NCBI GenBank assembly: GCA_035582835.1
Contig: JAYKAV010000112.1
Location: 2,239,304-2,303,303 of the forward strand
Direction: 5' to 3'
From: Phoebastria nigripes
Taxonomy: Eukaryota > Chordata > Aves > Procellariiformes > Diomedeidae
Length of the DNA stretch: 64,000 bases
The notes beneath the pieces were generated by a model that worked only from the letters and a program-made list of their open reading frames with translations, was not told the DNA's origin and ran no database searches. Of this stretch, positions 25,179 to 43,860 are shown one piece after another (within the stretch, counting starts at the first letter, position 1; the number at the start of each line of letters is the position of its first letter). A program made the translations under genes and the position numbers.

Positions 25179-25720
25179 GAGTAAGTAAAAGGCTACTTTT
25201 AGTAGCCCAGCAGAGCAAACTGCTGGGGAGATGCTGCAGCGGCTGCCGCCGCGGTCCCGGGCGGAGCGGTTTCGGGCGGCGGCGGGCCGGGCCGCGGCAG
25301 GGGCCGCCTTCCCCTCTGCCACCGCCCGGGTGGGCGGCATAAGTGGGCCAGATGNTACCGTGGCAAAAACACCCGGAGGAGAGGCACACCGGCGGCGATT
25401 TGCAAAGAGCGATGGCGAGCCGGGGTCCAGCGCCGCCTCCCCGGCTGGGGAGCCGGGCGCTCNGCAGCCCTGCGCCGCGGGGACCCCCGGCCCCCTCCCC
25501 TTTCAACCGGGGATGGCTTCCCCGCAGCGGCGGCTCCGCCCGGCGCCGCTCCGCCTCTTCCCCCCGCCCTCCAGCCCCGTCCCGCCCTCGGCGCCTCCTG
25601 CCGCGGCGGCGGGATCCTCTGGCGGCGGCTGCGGGAAGCGCGGCGGGACGAGACGGGACGGGACAGATGTGTCCCCCCGCCTCCAGCCAGCGGCAGAGCA
25701 CTCGGTTACCCCTACTCAGT
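24740..25720. promoter_or_regulatory. Second CpG-rich island upstream of GABRG3
   Basis: A second GC- and CpG-rich block is separated from the GABRG3 island by about 1.2 kb of ordinary sequence (23500-24700). It contains many GGCGGC, CCGCGG and similar runs and is split by a CA microsatellite at 25150-25176. It could hold an alternative first exon of GABRG3, a divergent non-coding transcript, or only regulatory DNA. No coding exon was recognised. The open frames of up to about 250 codons through it are compositional. Confidence 0.5.
25150..25176. repeat. (CA)n microsatellite
   Basis: Thirteen perfect CA units inside the second CpG-rich block upstream of GABRG3. Confidence 0.97.
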
Positions 25721-26319
25721 CACCCCTAGTCGGTGACCGTGTGCCGTTACTGGTGCTGTATGTGGTCATCAAGCCACCCAGCCCTCCGGGAAAACCCTCA
25801 CAGTGTTACACTGACTACTTCCCCCTTCCCTTGCAGCGTGACAGCAAGCCCCAAGGCCCGAGTGGAGCTTTATGGTTCATTAATTATTGCCTCCTTCACC
25901 TCAGGCTGCAAGGAAAAAGAAAAGGTGATGTTCAAGATTTTCTTTCTGTTGTCCTCGGTGGGCTGTGTGTTAATGCCAAAGGAATACTTTAGCACCACTC
26001 TTTATTATACCTCATCCCTCGGTCATTTCTACTTTTCCTCTTTTCTTCATACTCACATGCTTTTCTCTTACTTTTAAGCACGCTCTCTGCCTTTGCTGAG
26101 CCTTTTCAAATTGTGTATTCAGGTAGGGATCATGATTATCCGGCACANGCTTTAACAAAAGAACATTGTATCACACCCTGTAATAATACTAAAATGTTTG
26201 TATTCTCTAGCGCAATAAAATGGATCCACATTTTAACTTACCTTTCACTGCATTTTCACAGAGGACGACTATCTTTTCAACCTGAGGAATACCAAAGAGA
26301 TACCTTTGTGGTATTTCTT

Positions 26320-26339
26320 GGGGGGGGGGGGGGGGGGGG
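26320..26339. repeat. Poly-G run of 20
   Basis: Twenty consecutive G bases between CTT and AAG. Such runs are rare and are often sites of sequencing error, so the length should be treated as approximate. Confidence 0.9.
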
Positions 26340-28893
26340 AAGTAAGAGCCTCCGAAAGCAGCTGTGCAGGGAGCTAGTTACCATAAATAAGGGGGCAAAT
26401 GCAGAGGGAAGGAATGGGGCTCACAGATCAAGTGTCTCACTTGCTAGAACTGGGTGCTCCCTTTCTGGCCCTGAACAGGTTCCTGAAATTGGGCACCTGA
26501 AATTTTCTGTGATTAAATATTGAAGGAGAGTCCTCACTGGTGGCTTTCCTGGCATCCCAGTGACTGAGGCTGCCACCTACACCACGAGCAGCGCAGGAGG
26601 GAAGTGGGGCTGCTCTGAGACAAACAGGGAAGGGGCTGAAACCTGTCTCCTACAGCTCCTGGAGTCCTCCAGCTGGAGGCTCATTAGAGATTTATTAGAG
26701 ACTAGAGCCAGTTTATTCTGGCTGAAGGTCTCTGTCACTCCCGCTGGAAGCACTCTGCTTTGTATAAATAATTAAATCTGCCTTGAGGTAGGGAGTTGAA
26801 CCTCAGAGGTCCAGACACTTTCTGTGTCTCAGCTCTTACTCAGCTCTGTCCTTCAGCATGGGGCTCACCACTCTCTTTGGCCCACTGGCAGGATATGGAG
26901 AATCCCTCCCGACGCTGCCATGCTGCAGCTCTTCAGCAGCTTTGCGTACACTTGCTTGCAGAAGCACAGGCATCGAGGGCAGGCAGGCCTGGACCTCTGG
27001 GGCCAGACGACCCTGAGCAGTTGTTCTGAGGATGTCAGTAACACCAGCCCGCAGTGAATGAAGAACTGAGCTCAGATCCACTGAGGCCAAGACTGCTGTG
27101 AGTGGCTGGTTCCAGCATTTGTTATTATATATGTGACAAGTTATGCGGTATTTTTTGTCCTATGTGTAGTACATCANTTTTTCCCACCTACATATGCAAC
27201 CTATCATTGTCGGTCCAGTGCATTGCAATCTATCNGTATTTCTCAAAAACTCTCCAAATTCATCTAACTGAAATTAGTTGTTATCTTCAATCAACATTCT
27301 TAATTTCCTTTTCACTTTGTTTTTAGCCAGGGCCAATTTGAACAGCAACTTTTAAGACATGATGACTGTGAGAAGTGATAATTGCTTTTGAGGATGGCAA
27401 TGAAAAGGCAAATAATGCAGTACAGAATGGGACACTTACACTTGAGGCTAAATTAGTGGTAATCCTAGGAAGATCCTTCAGAAGTCCTTCAGGCTTCATA
27501 AAATCTAAATTCCATTCTTTCTGCCTTTCTCAAAATTGAACAAATGTCCATAACAAAATAGTGGAAGATGCAAAACTGGTAAGGTGAGGATGTCATCTGA
27601 GACTGTCACCATGCAATGGCCATATTTAAGTGTTTGTAGTGACATAACAACATATAAAAAGCCAGGAAGAATTCAAGCAATTTGATCAAACACTCCTTTA
27701 GAATAATTTAGGTTCCTCTGAACATTTCAGTGTCAATTCCAATCTGAGGAGCAAGGGTGTGAGGGGAAATATATCCTTATTACAAAGAACGTTATCTCCA
27801 GATTTAAAAAACAAATAGCTGTGCAAGTGCTACATTCATCTTGTCTGCATAAACTGAATAGCAAAGCAGTTTCATTCAGTTTTCTTGAAAGTTTAATTTA
27901 TACGTTCAGCAAGAATTTTTGAAAGACAAGATTATTTCACAGAATCATTTCTTTCTCAGTTTTGTACAAATATGTTTAGTTATTCCACAAAGGGCATATT
28001 CCATTTAGAAAAAAGCAGAACGCAATTTGAGATAACAGAAGAGGGCTAAGCTTTAGAAAATACATTGTTGCCTAAATTCATCCTTGGAGTAAGCTGGCAC
28101 AGCTCAAATATCAGAAATAAAAACCTTTTCCATTGTATTTGAGTTGTTCTTTCATTCTTAATGGGCACAAGTGAAGAAATTTGGCAGTAGAACTGCACGC
28201 ACTTACTCTCCAGTGCTGAATTGTTGTAATTCACTTTTCAACTCTTTTTTCATGAAATCATACAGGAAAAACCCAGTGACAAGCAATTCCTATTTATTAC
28301 TCTCTTTGGCCGTGACTAAGCCGTGAAGTAGATGTGCCCTGCAGGGTCCCAGCTCACCCATACTGGGGACAGTGACACAGCTCACCCCACTCCTGAAGGC
28401 CCAGGCTCCTTCCAGGGGAAACCAGAGGAGGTTGATGCACATCCAGATACCGCCCCAGCCTGGAGCAGGACGAGGCCAAGGTGTTTACTTTGAGCCAGGA
28501 TCTGGGAAATGCTCCCATCTCCCACAGTTCAGATGCCATCAATGAGTAATGGTCTCCCACACAAAGAGTTCCACTGACTGCAGAGAGATTTAAATTGCTA
28601 GGTGTTGTGTAGTGCGAGGCAGTGGCATTTAAGTATTCCAGCCTGGAATCGATCGGCTTATTGAAGCATCTCCCAAACTATGGGACAACACCTACTGTTC
28701 AGGCAGGCGAGGTGGCTTCTTCTTCTTCTATCATTTCAGTTCTCAGCAAGGATTAGGAGTGCGTGGGCTTCTCCGAGAAACGTAAGATAGACAGTTCTTC
28801 AGGAAATTTCAACCTGGTTTAGCAAATCCACAATAACAGAATGAGCTCTAATCATTATTTTCNGCCACTACCTTCAAACACAGAAAGCGACAG

Positions 28894-29136
28894 TCAATAT
28901 AACTGGAAGTGATTTATGTATAAAACGTCTGTGGTGTCATATGCCTTTGGCAGGTAGTTATCATGTCCTCTACACATCAGGTAAACTCCAATGAACTGTT
29001 TACCAAAGTAAAGCAAAGGGCCTGATCCTGTGACCGTGCGACTCCACTGTTTGCAGGTAGTTCCATATTCAGTGAAGACAAGGAGCCTCTCCATGTAAGT
29101 AAAATTGGTCAGATTTAGAGGTCCTGGCACTGAGTC
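28894..29136 (-). other. Candidate uncharacterised terminal exon or gene relic
   Basis: On the minus strand a good acceptor (TTTTCTGATCTCCATTGCAG) is followed by an 80-codon open frame starting D-S-V-P-G-P-L-N-L-T-N-F-T-Y and ending at a TGA. An in-frame stop lies only a few bases upstream of the acceptor, so the open frame starts where the putative exon starts. The peptide has two N-glycosylation-like sites, two cysteines and a tyrosine-rich end. I do not recognise it. Against a real exon: part of the interval (28990-29080) loosely resembles an old palindromic interspersed repeat, and no complete gene model can be built around it. Confidence 0.25.
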
Positions 29137-29225
29137 CTGCAATGGAGATCAGAAAATGATGCTGAACCATTCAGGGTAAGAGTCAGACTTGGGTGTAAGC
29201 AAATAAAACAAGCATGGAAAACCCT

Positions 29226-29637
29226 CTAGGGCAAACAGAATGGCTCTGGAGAAGATGCTGTAAAGATGGCTCTGAGTTTCTCGTTTGTGTAGGGAAAAGC
29301 CTCACACTGGCAGCTTTTTGTGGAAGTTTGAGGAAAGTGAAAAGCAACTTCTTGTGATTCTTTCTCTTTCTTGTTTTGGGATTCCTGTGTATTCAGACAG
29401 CCTTTTGCCATGCATGGTGTCCTCTGGAGGTTTGCAGATTGCTCGTAGTTTTCAGCAGTGTAGTAAATACAGCCTCCATATTGTCCCAGAAGCACTCTGG
29501 TGCCACTTTCACAAGTACTCGGCAGCCTAAGGGTCTGACTAGGCATTCCTGCACTCCAGCCTTCTCTTGCAGAAGAACGTATGTTGAGTAGTTGTACGGG
29601 GTCAGGACAAAGGTCTGGATAGCACAGTATCCTTCCT
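29226..29637 (-). other. Candidate uncharacterised exon or pseudogene segment, frame shift likely
   Basis: On the minus strand an acceptor-like CTTCTGGCCACTTACAG precedes an open frame beginning E-E-G-Y-C-A-I-Q-T-F-V-L-T-P-Y-N-Y-S-T-Y. An overlapping frame continues with G-T-R-V-L-L-G-Q-Y-G-G-C-I-Y-Y-T-A-E-N-Y. The two frames are one base out of step in the middle, as expected for a decayed gene or an uncorrected indel. The first ends near 29393 and the second at 29226. The amino-acid composition looks protein-like, but no family was recognised. It sits 90 bases upstream of the other candidate segment (28894-29136) on the same strand. Confidence 0.22.
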
Positions 29638-29932
29638 CTGTAAGTGGCCAGAAGCAGATGTTTTTGGGGAAGAATAAGAGGAACAGAGCATGTATATATG
29701 ATATTCCTTCCAAGTACTCCTCTAGCCTCTAGTCATCAGCATCTCAGGAACCTGATATAGTTTCTATCTATTTAGAGAACTGTGCAAAAGTCCCACGCTC
29801 CAGATTGAACTTGAACCCACAGAACCTGGCTTCGGTCAGTGACTGTCCCTTTAGTTCCTTAATCTTTGGAACATCGCTGTTCCGTAACTGTTTTTATTTT
29901 AAAACCCTACAACTACCTAATCTTCCCATGGA

Positions 29933-29984
29933 AAAACCAAAACCAAAACCAAACCCAAAACCAAAACCAAAACCAAAACCACCA
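29933..29984. repeat. (CCAAAA)n hexanucleotide repeat
   Basis: About eight units of CCAAAA with one CCCAAA variant. Read on the minus strand it is a GGTTTT repeat that yields a spurious Gly-Phe alternating peptide. It lies between GABRA5 and GABRG3. Confidence 0.95.
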
Positions 29985-31119
29985 TCTTTTTCATGTAACT
30001 TGAATGTTTGATATCTGAGGGGAAGAAGTGTTAAGTAATGTTCGTATTGAACAGAATCCAACTTTACAATTGTAAATATTATCATAAATAATAATGTGTG
30101 ATAAAAAAGTTTGAGCCTGTGCCACCCGTAGGCTGTGAGAATGGTTGGGAAGAGAATTGACCTTACAGGTACTGATTCATACCTGCCAAAACCATGGTAG
30201 CATGTGTACATATGGGATCAAAAAAAGGGCAAGTCATCACGTGGACTATCTCCTGATGCATCGTCATCAGCCCACCCATCATCTTCAGACACCTGGCTGA
30301 GCAAGATTAGTTTGGTGCATTATGCTGTGTCACTGATGTTGCAAGAGTTACATCTCATCTGTTATTCTGGTGAGACTAGAAATAGCAAGCTGTTGGTAAA
30401 TTGATTCCTAGGAAGAAGCCTTGTCCAGACGTGTTACCCAGCACACATCCATTTGCCACGAGTGTCAATGGCAGGCCCTATCACCATCAACCACAGGAAG
30501 AGAGTCGAGGACAGTGAGCACTCAGCTGTAGGGCTACAGGGAGTCTGCCTCCGTGATTAACAGTAAGACCCCACCATGCTGCGCATTTCATGGTCACTTT
30601 GCCTTGCGACAGGAGGAATGTGCACTCATATCAAACGGTTAGAAGAATAGTTCCCCAGGTGCGTGCATCCGAACTAAGAGCAGTTGTTGTGTTTGCTAGT
30701 CCTGACAGCAGATTGGGCTCACCTCTCCTTGACTCAGCCTCCAGGAGCCTAGCACTGCCTCCACTGTACATCTCTATGGCCATAGGAAGAGGCAGAAGAG
30801 GCTGCAGCTGAGAGGGTCTGTCTCGCATATGCAGAAAGACCTGCTCCCCTCTGCCAGCTGCCAGGTGTTTTTAGCTGTTTCAGAGGTGCTCAGTGAGTGA
30901 ATCACTGGGGACGCCCAGTGCAAAATGTGTGTACTTCACTGCACTGTGTCCCTGTTGCACTTGGTGAGGAGATCTTGTTGGCTCCCACCTTTTTGTGGGG
31001 AATAACCCGCATGCATGAAAATAAATAGCCACGGGGCTGTAGGAAGTTTTGCCTTCCAATAAGCTCTGCAGTTTTTCACTGGTTTTGATCCCCAAAGGGC
31101 TGGATTCGTTGCATTCAGA

Positions 31120-31235
31120 TACCATTATCCCGCTTTTAAAAACAAAGAAATGATGAACAAGGAGGTGTGTGGCTGCTCAAAGCCACATGGGAAATCTACA
31201 TGAAAATAGAGATCCAAATCCTCACCTTGGCTCAG
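31120..31235 (-). mobile_element. MIR-like SINE relic
   Basis: Plus-strand sequence reads ATTATCCCGCTTTTAAAAAC, then a diverged AAATGATGAACAAGGAGG, then GCTCAAAGCCACATGGGAA and ATCCAAATCCTCAC. This follows the reverse complement of the MIR core (ATTATCCCCATTTTACAGATG ... AGGTTAAGTGACTTG ... GGTCACACAG). It is strongly diverged, so the call rests on the order of several short matches. Confidence 0.4.
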
Positions 31236-31774
31236 GATAGCACTGTAACTAATAGATGGGCATGCCCCTCCCTTGCTCCTCTTTACCAGCTTCTAGTCAC
31301 CTGCTCAGTCCCGTGGCTTCTCTGTGGCCACTGAGAATTTGCAAATTTCTAATTCCACAGCATCAAATGAAAAGCTGCAAAAAGGAACAGATGTGTGAGA
31401 TTTTTTCTTGGCAATGTTTAGGAATGAAGGGGATGAAGAGAAGATACACAAGAAGCCCAGACAGCTCCCTAGTCCTGGACCAGACCCTCACCTCAAAGTG
31501 AAGCACAAACTCTCCTTTCTGCCTCAAACAGAACATGGGGCTGATGCTCCATAGCAAAATAGCACCTAATTCTGAAACATCCCGATTCACTGTATTCACT
31601 CAGTATGTACCTTTCTGGGCAACAGTGAGGATGCGTCATCCACACACATGTGATCGAGTGCATGCATGTGTGCTTTCCAATTAATTCCTCCAGCTCTTGT
31701 GGTGATTTTTTGGTCTCTCTAAAAGGATAACCAGTATAAGAACGACATTTTGCAATCAAATGTTGAATGCATTT

Positions 31775-31780
31775 TTTATT
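31775..31780 (-). terminator. GABRA5: Candidate distal poly(A) signal of GABRA5
   Basis: AATAAA on the minus strand in the context TTTAAATAAAAAATGC, about 1.2 kb downstream of the GABRA5 stop codon. It would give a 3' UTR of about 1.2 kb. Other candidates lie at 32339-32344 and 32702-32707. Transcript data are needed to choose. Confidence 0.4.
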
Positions 31781-32701
31781 TAAACATTAAGATTAAATTA
31801 CAAAAGCTTCTGGAACAAGGAAAGGATGCCAAGAGGAAAGAGCTGAAAACTCAGATTGCATTTTCTCATTCATTTTGAAAGCAAAACACATTGGCAGCAG
31901 CAAGGCGTTTTATAGAAAAGTTTCAGATGGACAGTACAAAGACCTTTCTGTCAATATTGTCACTGAAACACCTTGCTGTCATGAAGCACATCTTTTTTTC
32001 TGATCACACTTCTTAGTGTTGGCTGATTGGTTTTCACTGTGGGAAACAAGTAATAATTACTGCAGAATTACTGTAATTCTTTACTGTTAATCTCTGCTAA
32101 CATAACACAATCTTCTTCTTGGGAAAGTGTCCAAACATAATTTACTTTACCCTAATAAAAATGTCTACTGCTGTTGTTAAAAATTTTATTTGCACAAGTA
32201 TGTTCCTAATCTATGTTAATTTCATGCAATATATCTCTAATTTTTGGAATAAATACTGAGAATCATTCCAGAAAATTCCTTGGAATGCAAAATCCAAACA
32301 AACTTCATATTTTCTTCTAAGGGCAAGATTCCACCACCTTTATTTACACAAGTAGCATCCTGCTCCCTACGTTACTTCACTGCAAGCTAGAGGCTCAAGC
32401 AATGAAAATCAGCATAGCCCCATTAGGATTTACTGCAGTGTACTAACTTCCAATAAAAATTGGGCTGAGCAGTTTTATCTGTGGCGTAATGCACTACCTA
32501 TAACCAGTAAAGGTGCTCGAACATAGCCCTACACTTAATAATTTGGCACATTTACAACTGGCGTTACTCAGTAACTTATCAGATGACAATAGTGGAGCTC
32601 TTCTGTAAAATATAGGTTAAGCCTACATTGTATGACTGTACATCTGAAGTATAAAAACCACGATATGTAGTACACTTGAACAGTTAAAAAATATAACTTA
32701 T

Positions 32702-32707
32702 TTTATT
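32702..32707 (-). terminator. GABRA5: Candidate proximal poly(A) signal of GABRA5
   Basis: AATAAA on the minus strand, 279 nt after the GABRA5 stop codon, followed by a T-rich stretch. It would give a short 3' UTR. A further AATAAA lies at 32339-32344. Confidence 0.4.
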
Positions 32708-32985
32708 TGTAAACTATCAATGCAAGATACTCAGCAGCAAAGAAGCCATGTTCAATGTCTGCTGATCTTTTATAAAGATCTGTTGCTGTAATATAATCGT
32801 CTCTGAAACATCTGAGGTTACATGTAGAAACAATCAAGGCAATATTATTTGTACATATTATTAAACATGCAAAAAACTTCCTGAAGAATATTGCCCAAAT
32901 GTAGAAAGTCGTCTGGATCTCAAATTTTCCTTGGTAGCATCTGCTTTGTAAGTATGGCTCACATGTGGCTTTAGAGTCCTTCAGT

Positions 32986-33288
32986 TTATTTTGGAGAATT
33001 GGCACCTTTAATAACAGGCTCCCTATTCAAATACGTGGCCCAGTAAACTAAGTTAAAAGTTCCAAACAGCACTGGAAAAATTATCCGGGACATTTTGTCA
33101 ATCTTACTGATGCTGTTGTAAGTCTTTTTGCTTTCAGCGGGCTTTTCTTCTGCAGACTTCACTGGAGCAGATGCAGTGTTTGAGATGACAGATGGGGCTG
33201 AGTCCTTTGGCATGTTTGGTGCGGGGGTCATCTTCCCAGTGCTGTAAGTATTAGTTGATTTATTTCCCAGCAATGCACGCTCTTTTTT
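32986..33288 (-). CDS. GABRA5: GABRA5 last coding exon: M3-M4 loop, M4 and C-terminus
   Basis: Minus-strand exon of 303 nt, preceded by TTTACCCTGCAG and ending in TAA at 32986-32988. It starts [13 protein letters not shown], continues through a variable cytoplasmic loop rich in Ser, Pro, Ala and Lys, then [16 protein letters not shown] and the fourth membrane segment ([19 protein letters not shown]). It ends [13 protein letters not shown]. The C-terminus differs from what I recall of the human alpha-5 end by one residue (N for A), which identifies the subunit. The loop is the least conserved part, as usual for this family, where it interacts with trafficking and scaffold proteins. For alpha-5 the known partner radixin binds this loop (established for mammals). 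Confidence 0.97.
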   Translation of the reverse strand, partial: KKERALLGNKSTNTYSTGKMTPAPNMPKDSAPSVISNTASAPVKSAEEKPAESKKTYNSISKIDKMSRIIFPVLFGTFNLVYWATYLNREPVIKGANSPK

Positions 33289-41637
<8,349 letters not shown>

Positions 41638-41781
41638 CTGTACTGGTACTGATGTTTTCAGTTCCTACAGTTTGTCCCATCAGGTGGTACTGGTTAAGTC
41701 GTGAACCGTCTTCAGCCACCACCACAGACGTTGTGGTGCTATTAGTCCACACATAGATCACTTCAGAATTGGGGTAAGCAT
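41638..41781 (-). CDS. GABRA5: GABRA5 coding exon: loops F and C of the ligand-binding domain
   Basis: Minus-strand exon of 144 nt, acceptor TTGTCGACAG, donor GTAGGG. It encodes the end of a split Tyr codon, then [47 protein letters not shown] and the first base of Gly. This region includes loop C ([11 protein letters not shown]), which in alpha subunits forms part of the benzodiazepine pocket at the alpha-gamma interface. The N-S-T triplet is a possible N-glycosylation site. The open frame extends past the donor into the intron by chance. Confidence 0.97.
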
Positions 41782-43299
41782 CTGTCGACAAGGGGGAAAA
41801 AAGGATGGTGATGAGTGAAAAAGACTGTGTAATATTTTAGTGGATCCTTAAATGATAAATGGTGGGGAGAGGGAAGAATGGAGGAGTGACAGTGAATGGA
41901 GAAAAACAAATAAAGATGATATAATCATGTTCCCATATGCCCAGCTCAAAAAATATTAGGTTGAAACCTTCTAATATAACAGATGTGTGGGATGGTTTGT
42001 CAAAGGCTGGAACAGTGGAGGTATAAATATAATCCATCACAATCACTTGATTTGGGAAAGAGCAGCTCAGACCCATACTGACCTAGCTGGCAGCTCCTAA
42101 ACCCCAGCAAGCTGCAAAAGGCATTTTGCTGAAATCCCCCCTCAAAGGGACTCGGGCACCTTAAGGGCCTGGACCACGGAGACCCTCTGTGTCTCGTCCT
42201 GTCTCCAGGATAAAATACTAAGTGCAAGTGCGGGGTCTGGTGTGTGTGTGCTGACTTTGGGATATGTACGCGTGGATGAGGGGGTGGGTCTTGCGTGCAG
42301 GCGACGGCTGTAGATAAAGGAAGCTGGGATGTGTCTGCCTGTGCCTGTGATGCTGAGGAGCAGTGACAGGATTCAGGGGTGAGACTGCATGAAGGAGAGC
42401 AGGAGTGGGGGGGGCTTGCGCCTACCAGAGCGAATGGGTGGTGGTGTGGAAACACCTGCACACCTGGAGATGTGAATGTGATAAGATTTCTCTCACATTC
42501 TTTTGGAAGTCCTAGGAAATAAAGGTGGTGGCAGTACTGCCAACTCATTCCTTCCTCTATAATGTTGCTGTTATTTTTAATGCCCTAACACCTGGAGTAA
42601 TTATGCTATTATGCGGAAATCTCAGTTTTCTTTTAGAAAGACAGTCAATGCTGGTTTTATTTTTTAAGCCTTCTCTGCAGAGAGTCTCAAAACATCCGGG
42701 AGCCAACTATACATTTAAATATATTTTATGTAATTTAAGTAGCTCTCACACTTTTTGGAACACCTCGTTCATTGAAAGCTTTCAGGTAACATTACTGCAG
42801 GCATGTTACCGTAGGCTGGAGTCCATTGTACTAAAATCTCTGGAAAGCAGGCAAGGCTTACTCTCCAAATAGGAGGTGAAAAGCAGGTAGAGTTGGAAGC
42901 AGTCTGAAGTCAAATACTAATATCTCACCTTCTGCACTCTGTAACTTATAAGTTGGGGGAGCAAAATGTTTCCTTCTGGAAAAACTCACACCACACCTTG
43001 GCTTTCCAGATAAGGACTTGAGAGTCAAGGGCAAGAGGTTAGCTTGAAGGAGCGTGTGTACTGGCTCCATCAGACTGCGAGTTTTGTTTGCTAGAGCTGG
43101 AAAGCTGCAGCTCCATGGAGGACTTACTTAAAATATTTCACAGACAGCGGGTCTACGTGAGCTTCTGAGGCACTGCAATGGCAAGAAATATGCTAAGGCA
43201 GTCCCTGGATCCATACAACCAGGAACGTCAAGCAGAAAATGGGAAGTGATCCCAGGTTAAGAGCATATGTGCGTAGCACAATGAGCTGCAGATCACTTG

Positions 43300-43445
43300 G
43301 ATGCTGGAGCAGGTAGCAGGGAAGAAAGCAGCACCTTGTTTTCACTGTTGTTAATCTTCCCATGGCATCTGTGGGAAGTGCTGCCAGAGGCAGGACACTA
43401 GGCTAGATACACCTTTGGTCTGACTGTTTATGGCTATTCGTACAT
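43300..43445 (+). mobile_element. Ancient CR1 LINE, 3' UTR fragment
   Basis: The stretch GGCAGGACACTAGGCTAGAT, ACACCTTTGGTCTGACTGTT and TATGGCTATTC follows the well-known CR1 3' region (GGACACTGGGCTAGATGGAC, CTTTGGTCTGACCCAGTATG). The preceding 70 bases also fit loosely. It is diverged, so this is an old copy. Confidence 0.7.
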
Positions 43446-43489
43446 TGTTGGCCACACCTCAGAAAAGATATGGAAATAACGAGGACAGA

Positions 43490-43860
43490 GAGGGGGAGAG
43501 AGTTCAAAAGAGGGTCACAAGTGTCTCCAGGGACTGGAAAACAAGTCATGATTTGAAGCTTAAGGAGCTCAATTTATTTAGCTCGCTGACAAGAAGCTGA
43601 GACATGACTCAAGTGCTGAGTATAGATACTTGCATACAGAAATCTAAAACCAGGGTGAATTTCTTGTACTACTGACAAAAGGAAAAGAAAAATTCGGTGC
43701 CTGAAAGATGGATTCAGGCAGATTCAGATGAAGAACATGACACAATTTCCTAACTGGGTAGGGGGGGGTGATGGTGGTAGTTAAACAGTGAATAGCCTTC
43801 TGAGAAAAAAATTATGGACTACTGTCACTAGAAGGATAATGATGGGATGCGATCTTTTTT
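43490..43860 (+). mobile_element. Ancient CR1 LINE fragment, degenerate
   Basis: TTCAAAAGAGGGTCACAAG, GGACTGGAAAACAAGTCATG, AGGAGCTCAATTTATTTAGC, GACAAGAAGCTGAGACATGA and later GTTAAACAGTGAATAGCC occur in the same order as in the CR1 consensus upstream of its 3' UTR. They are diverged and broken by indels. Sense orientation is plus, as for the fragment just to its left. Confidence 0.6.

Larger units (their letters stand above)
22624..31774. other. GABRA5-GABRG3 intergenic region
   Basis: About 9 kb between the GABRG3 promoter and the farthest plausible GABRA5 poly(A) signal. It contains the assembly gap, CpG islands, the microsatellites listed separately, a MIR-like relic (31120-31235) and two adjoining minus-strand open segments with acceptor-like boundaries (28894-29637). 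From 25720 to 28890 and from 29985 to 31120 nothing was recognised apart from the G-run. Confidence 0.7.
31775..32985 (-). other. GABRA5: GABRA5 3' untranslated region (probable extent)
   Basis: Sequence immediately downstream of the stop codon, AT-rich, with three AATAAA signals on the gene strand. A segment at about 32320-32470 (GATTCCACCACCTTTATTTAC, then TTACTTCACTGCAAG, then CATAGCCCCATTAGGA) loosely resembles an ancient palindromic repeat common in birds, crocodilians and turtles. The extent is inferred from poly(A) signals. Confidence 0.55.

Noticed and set aside
25108..25992. Long open frames on both strands through the second CpG island (up to 253 codons)
   Set aside because: GC-rich composition and a CA repeat explain them. 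No domain, and simultaneous open frames on both strands.
29933..29984. Possible interstitial telomere sequence
   Set aside because: The unit is CCAAAA, not the vertebrate CCCTAA, so it is treated as a simple repeat.
29894..30211. Minus-strand frame with Gly-Phe repeats
   Set aside because: It is a translation of the (CCAAAA)n microsatellite.
42000..42548. Minus-strand open frame of 182 codons in a GABRA5 intron
   Set aside because: Low-complexity Ser/Pro/His-rich peptide with no domain, in a moderately GC-rich intron.
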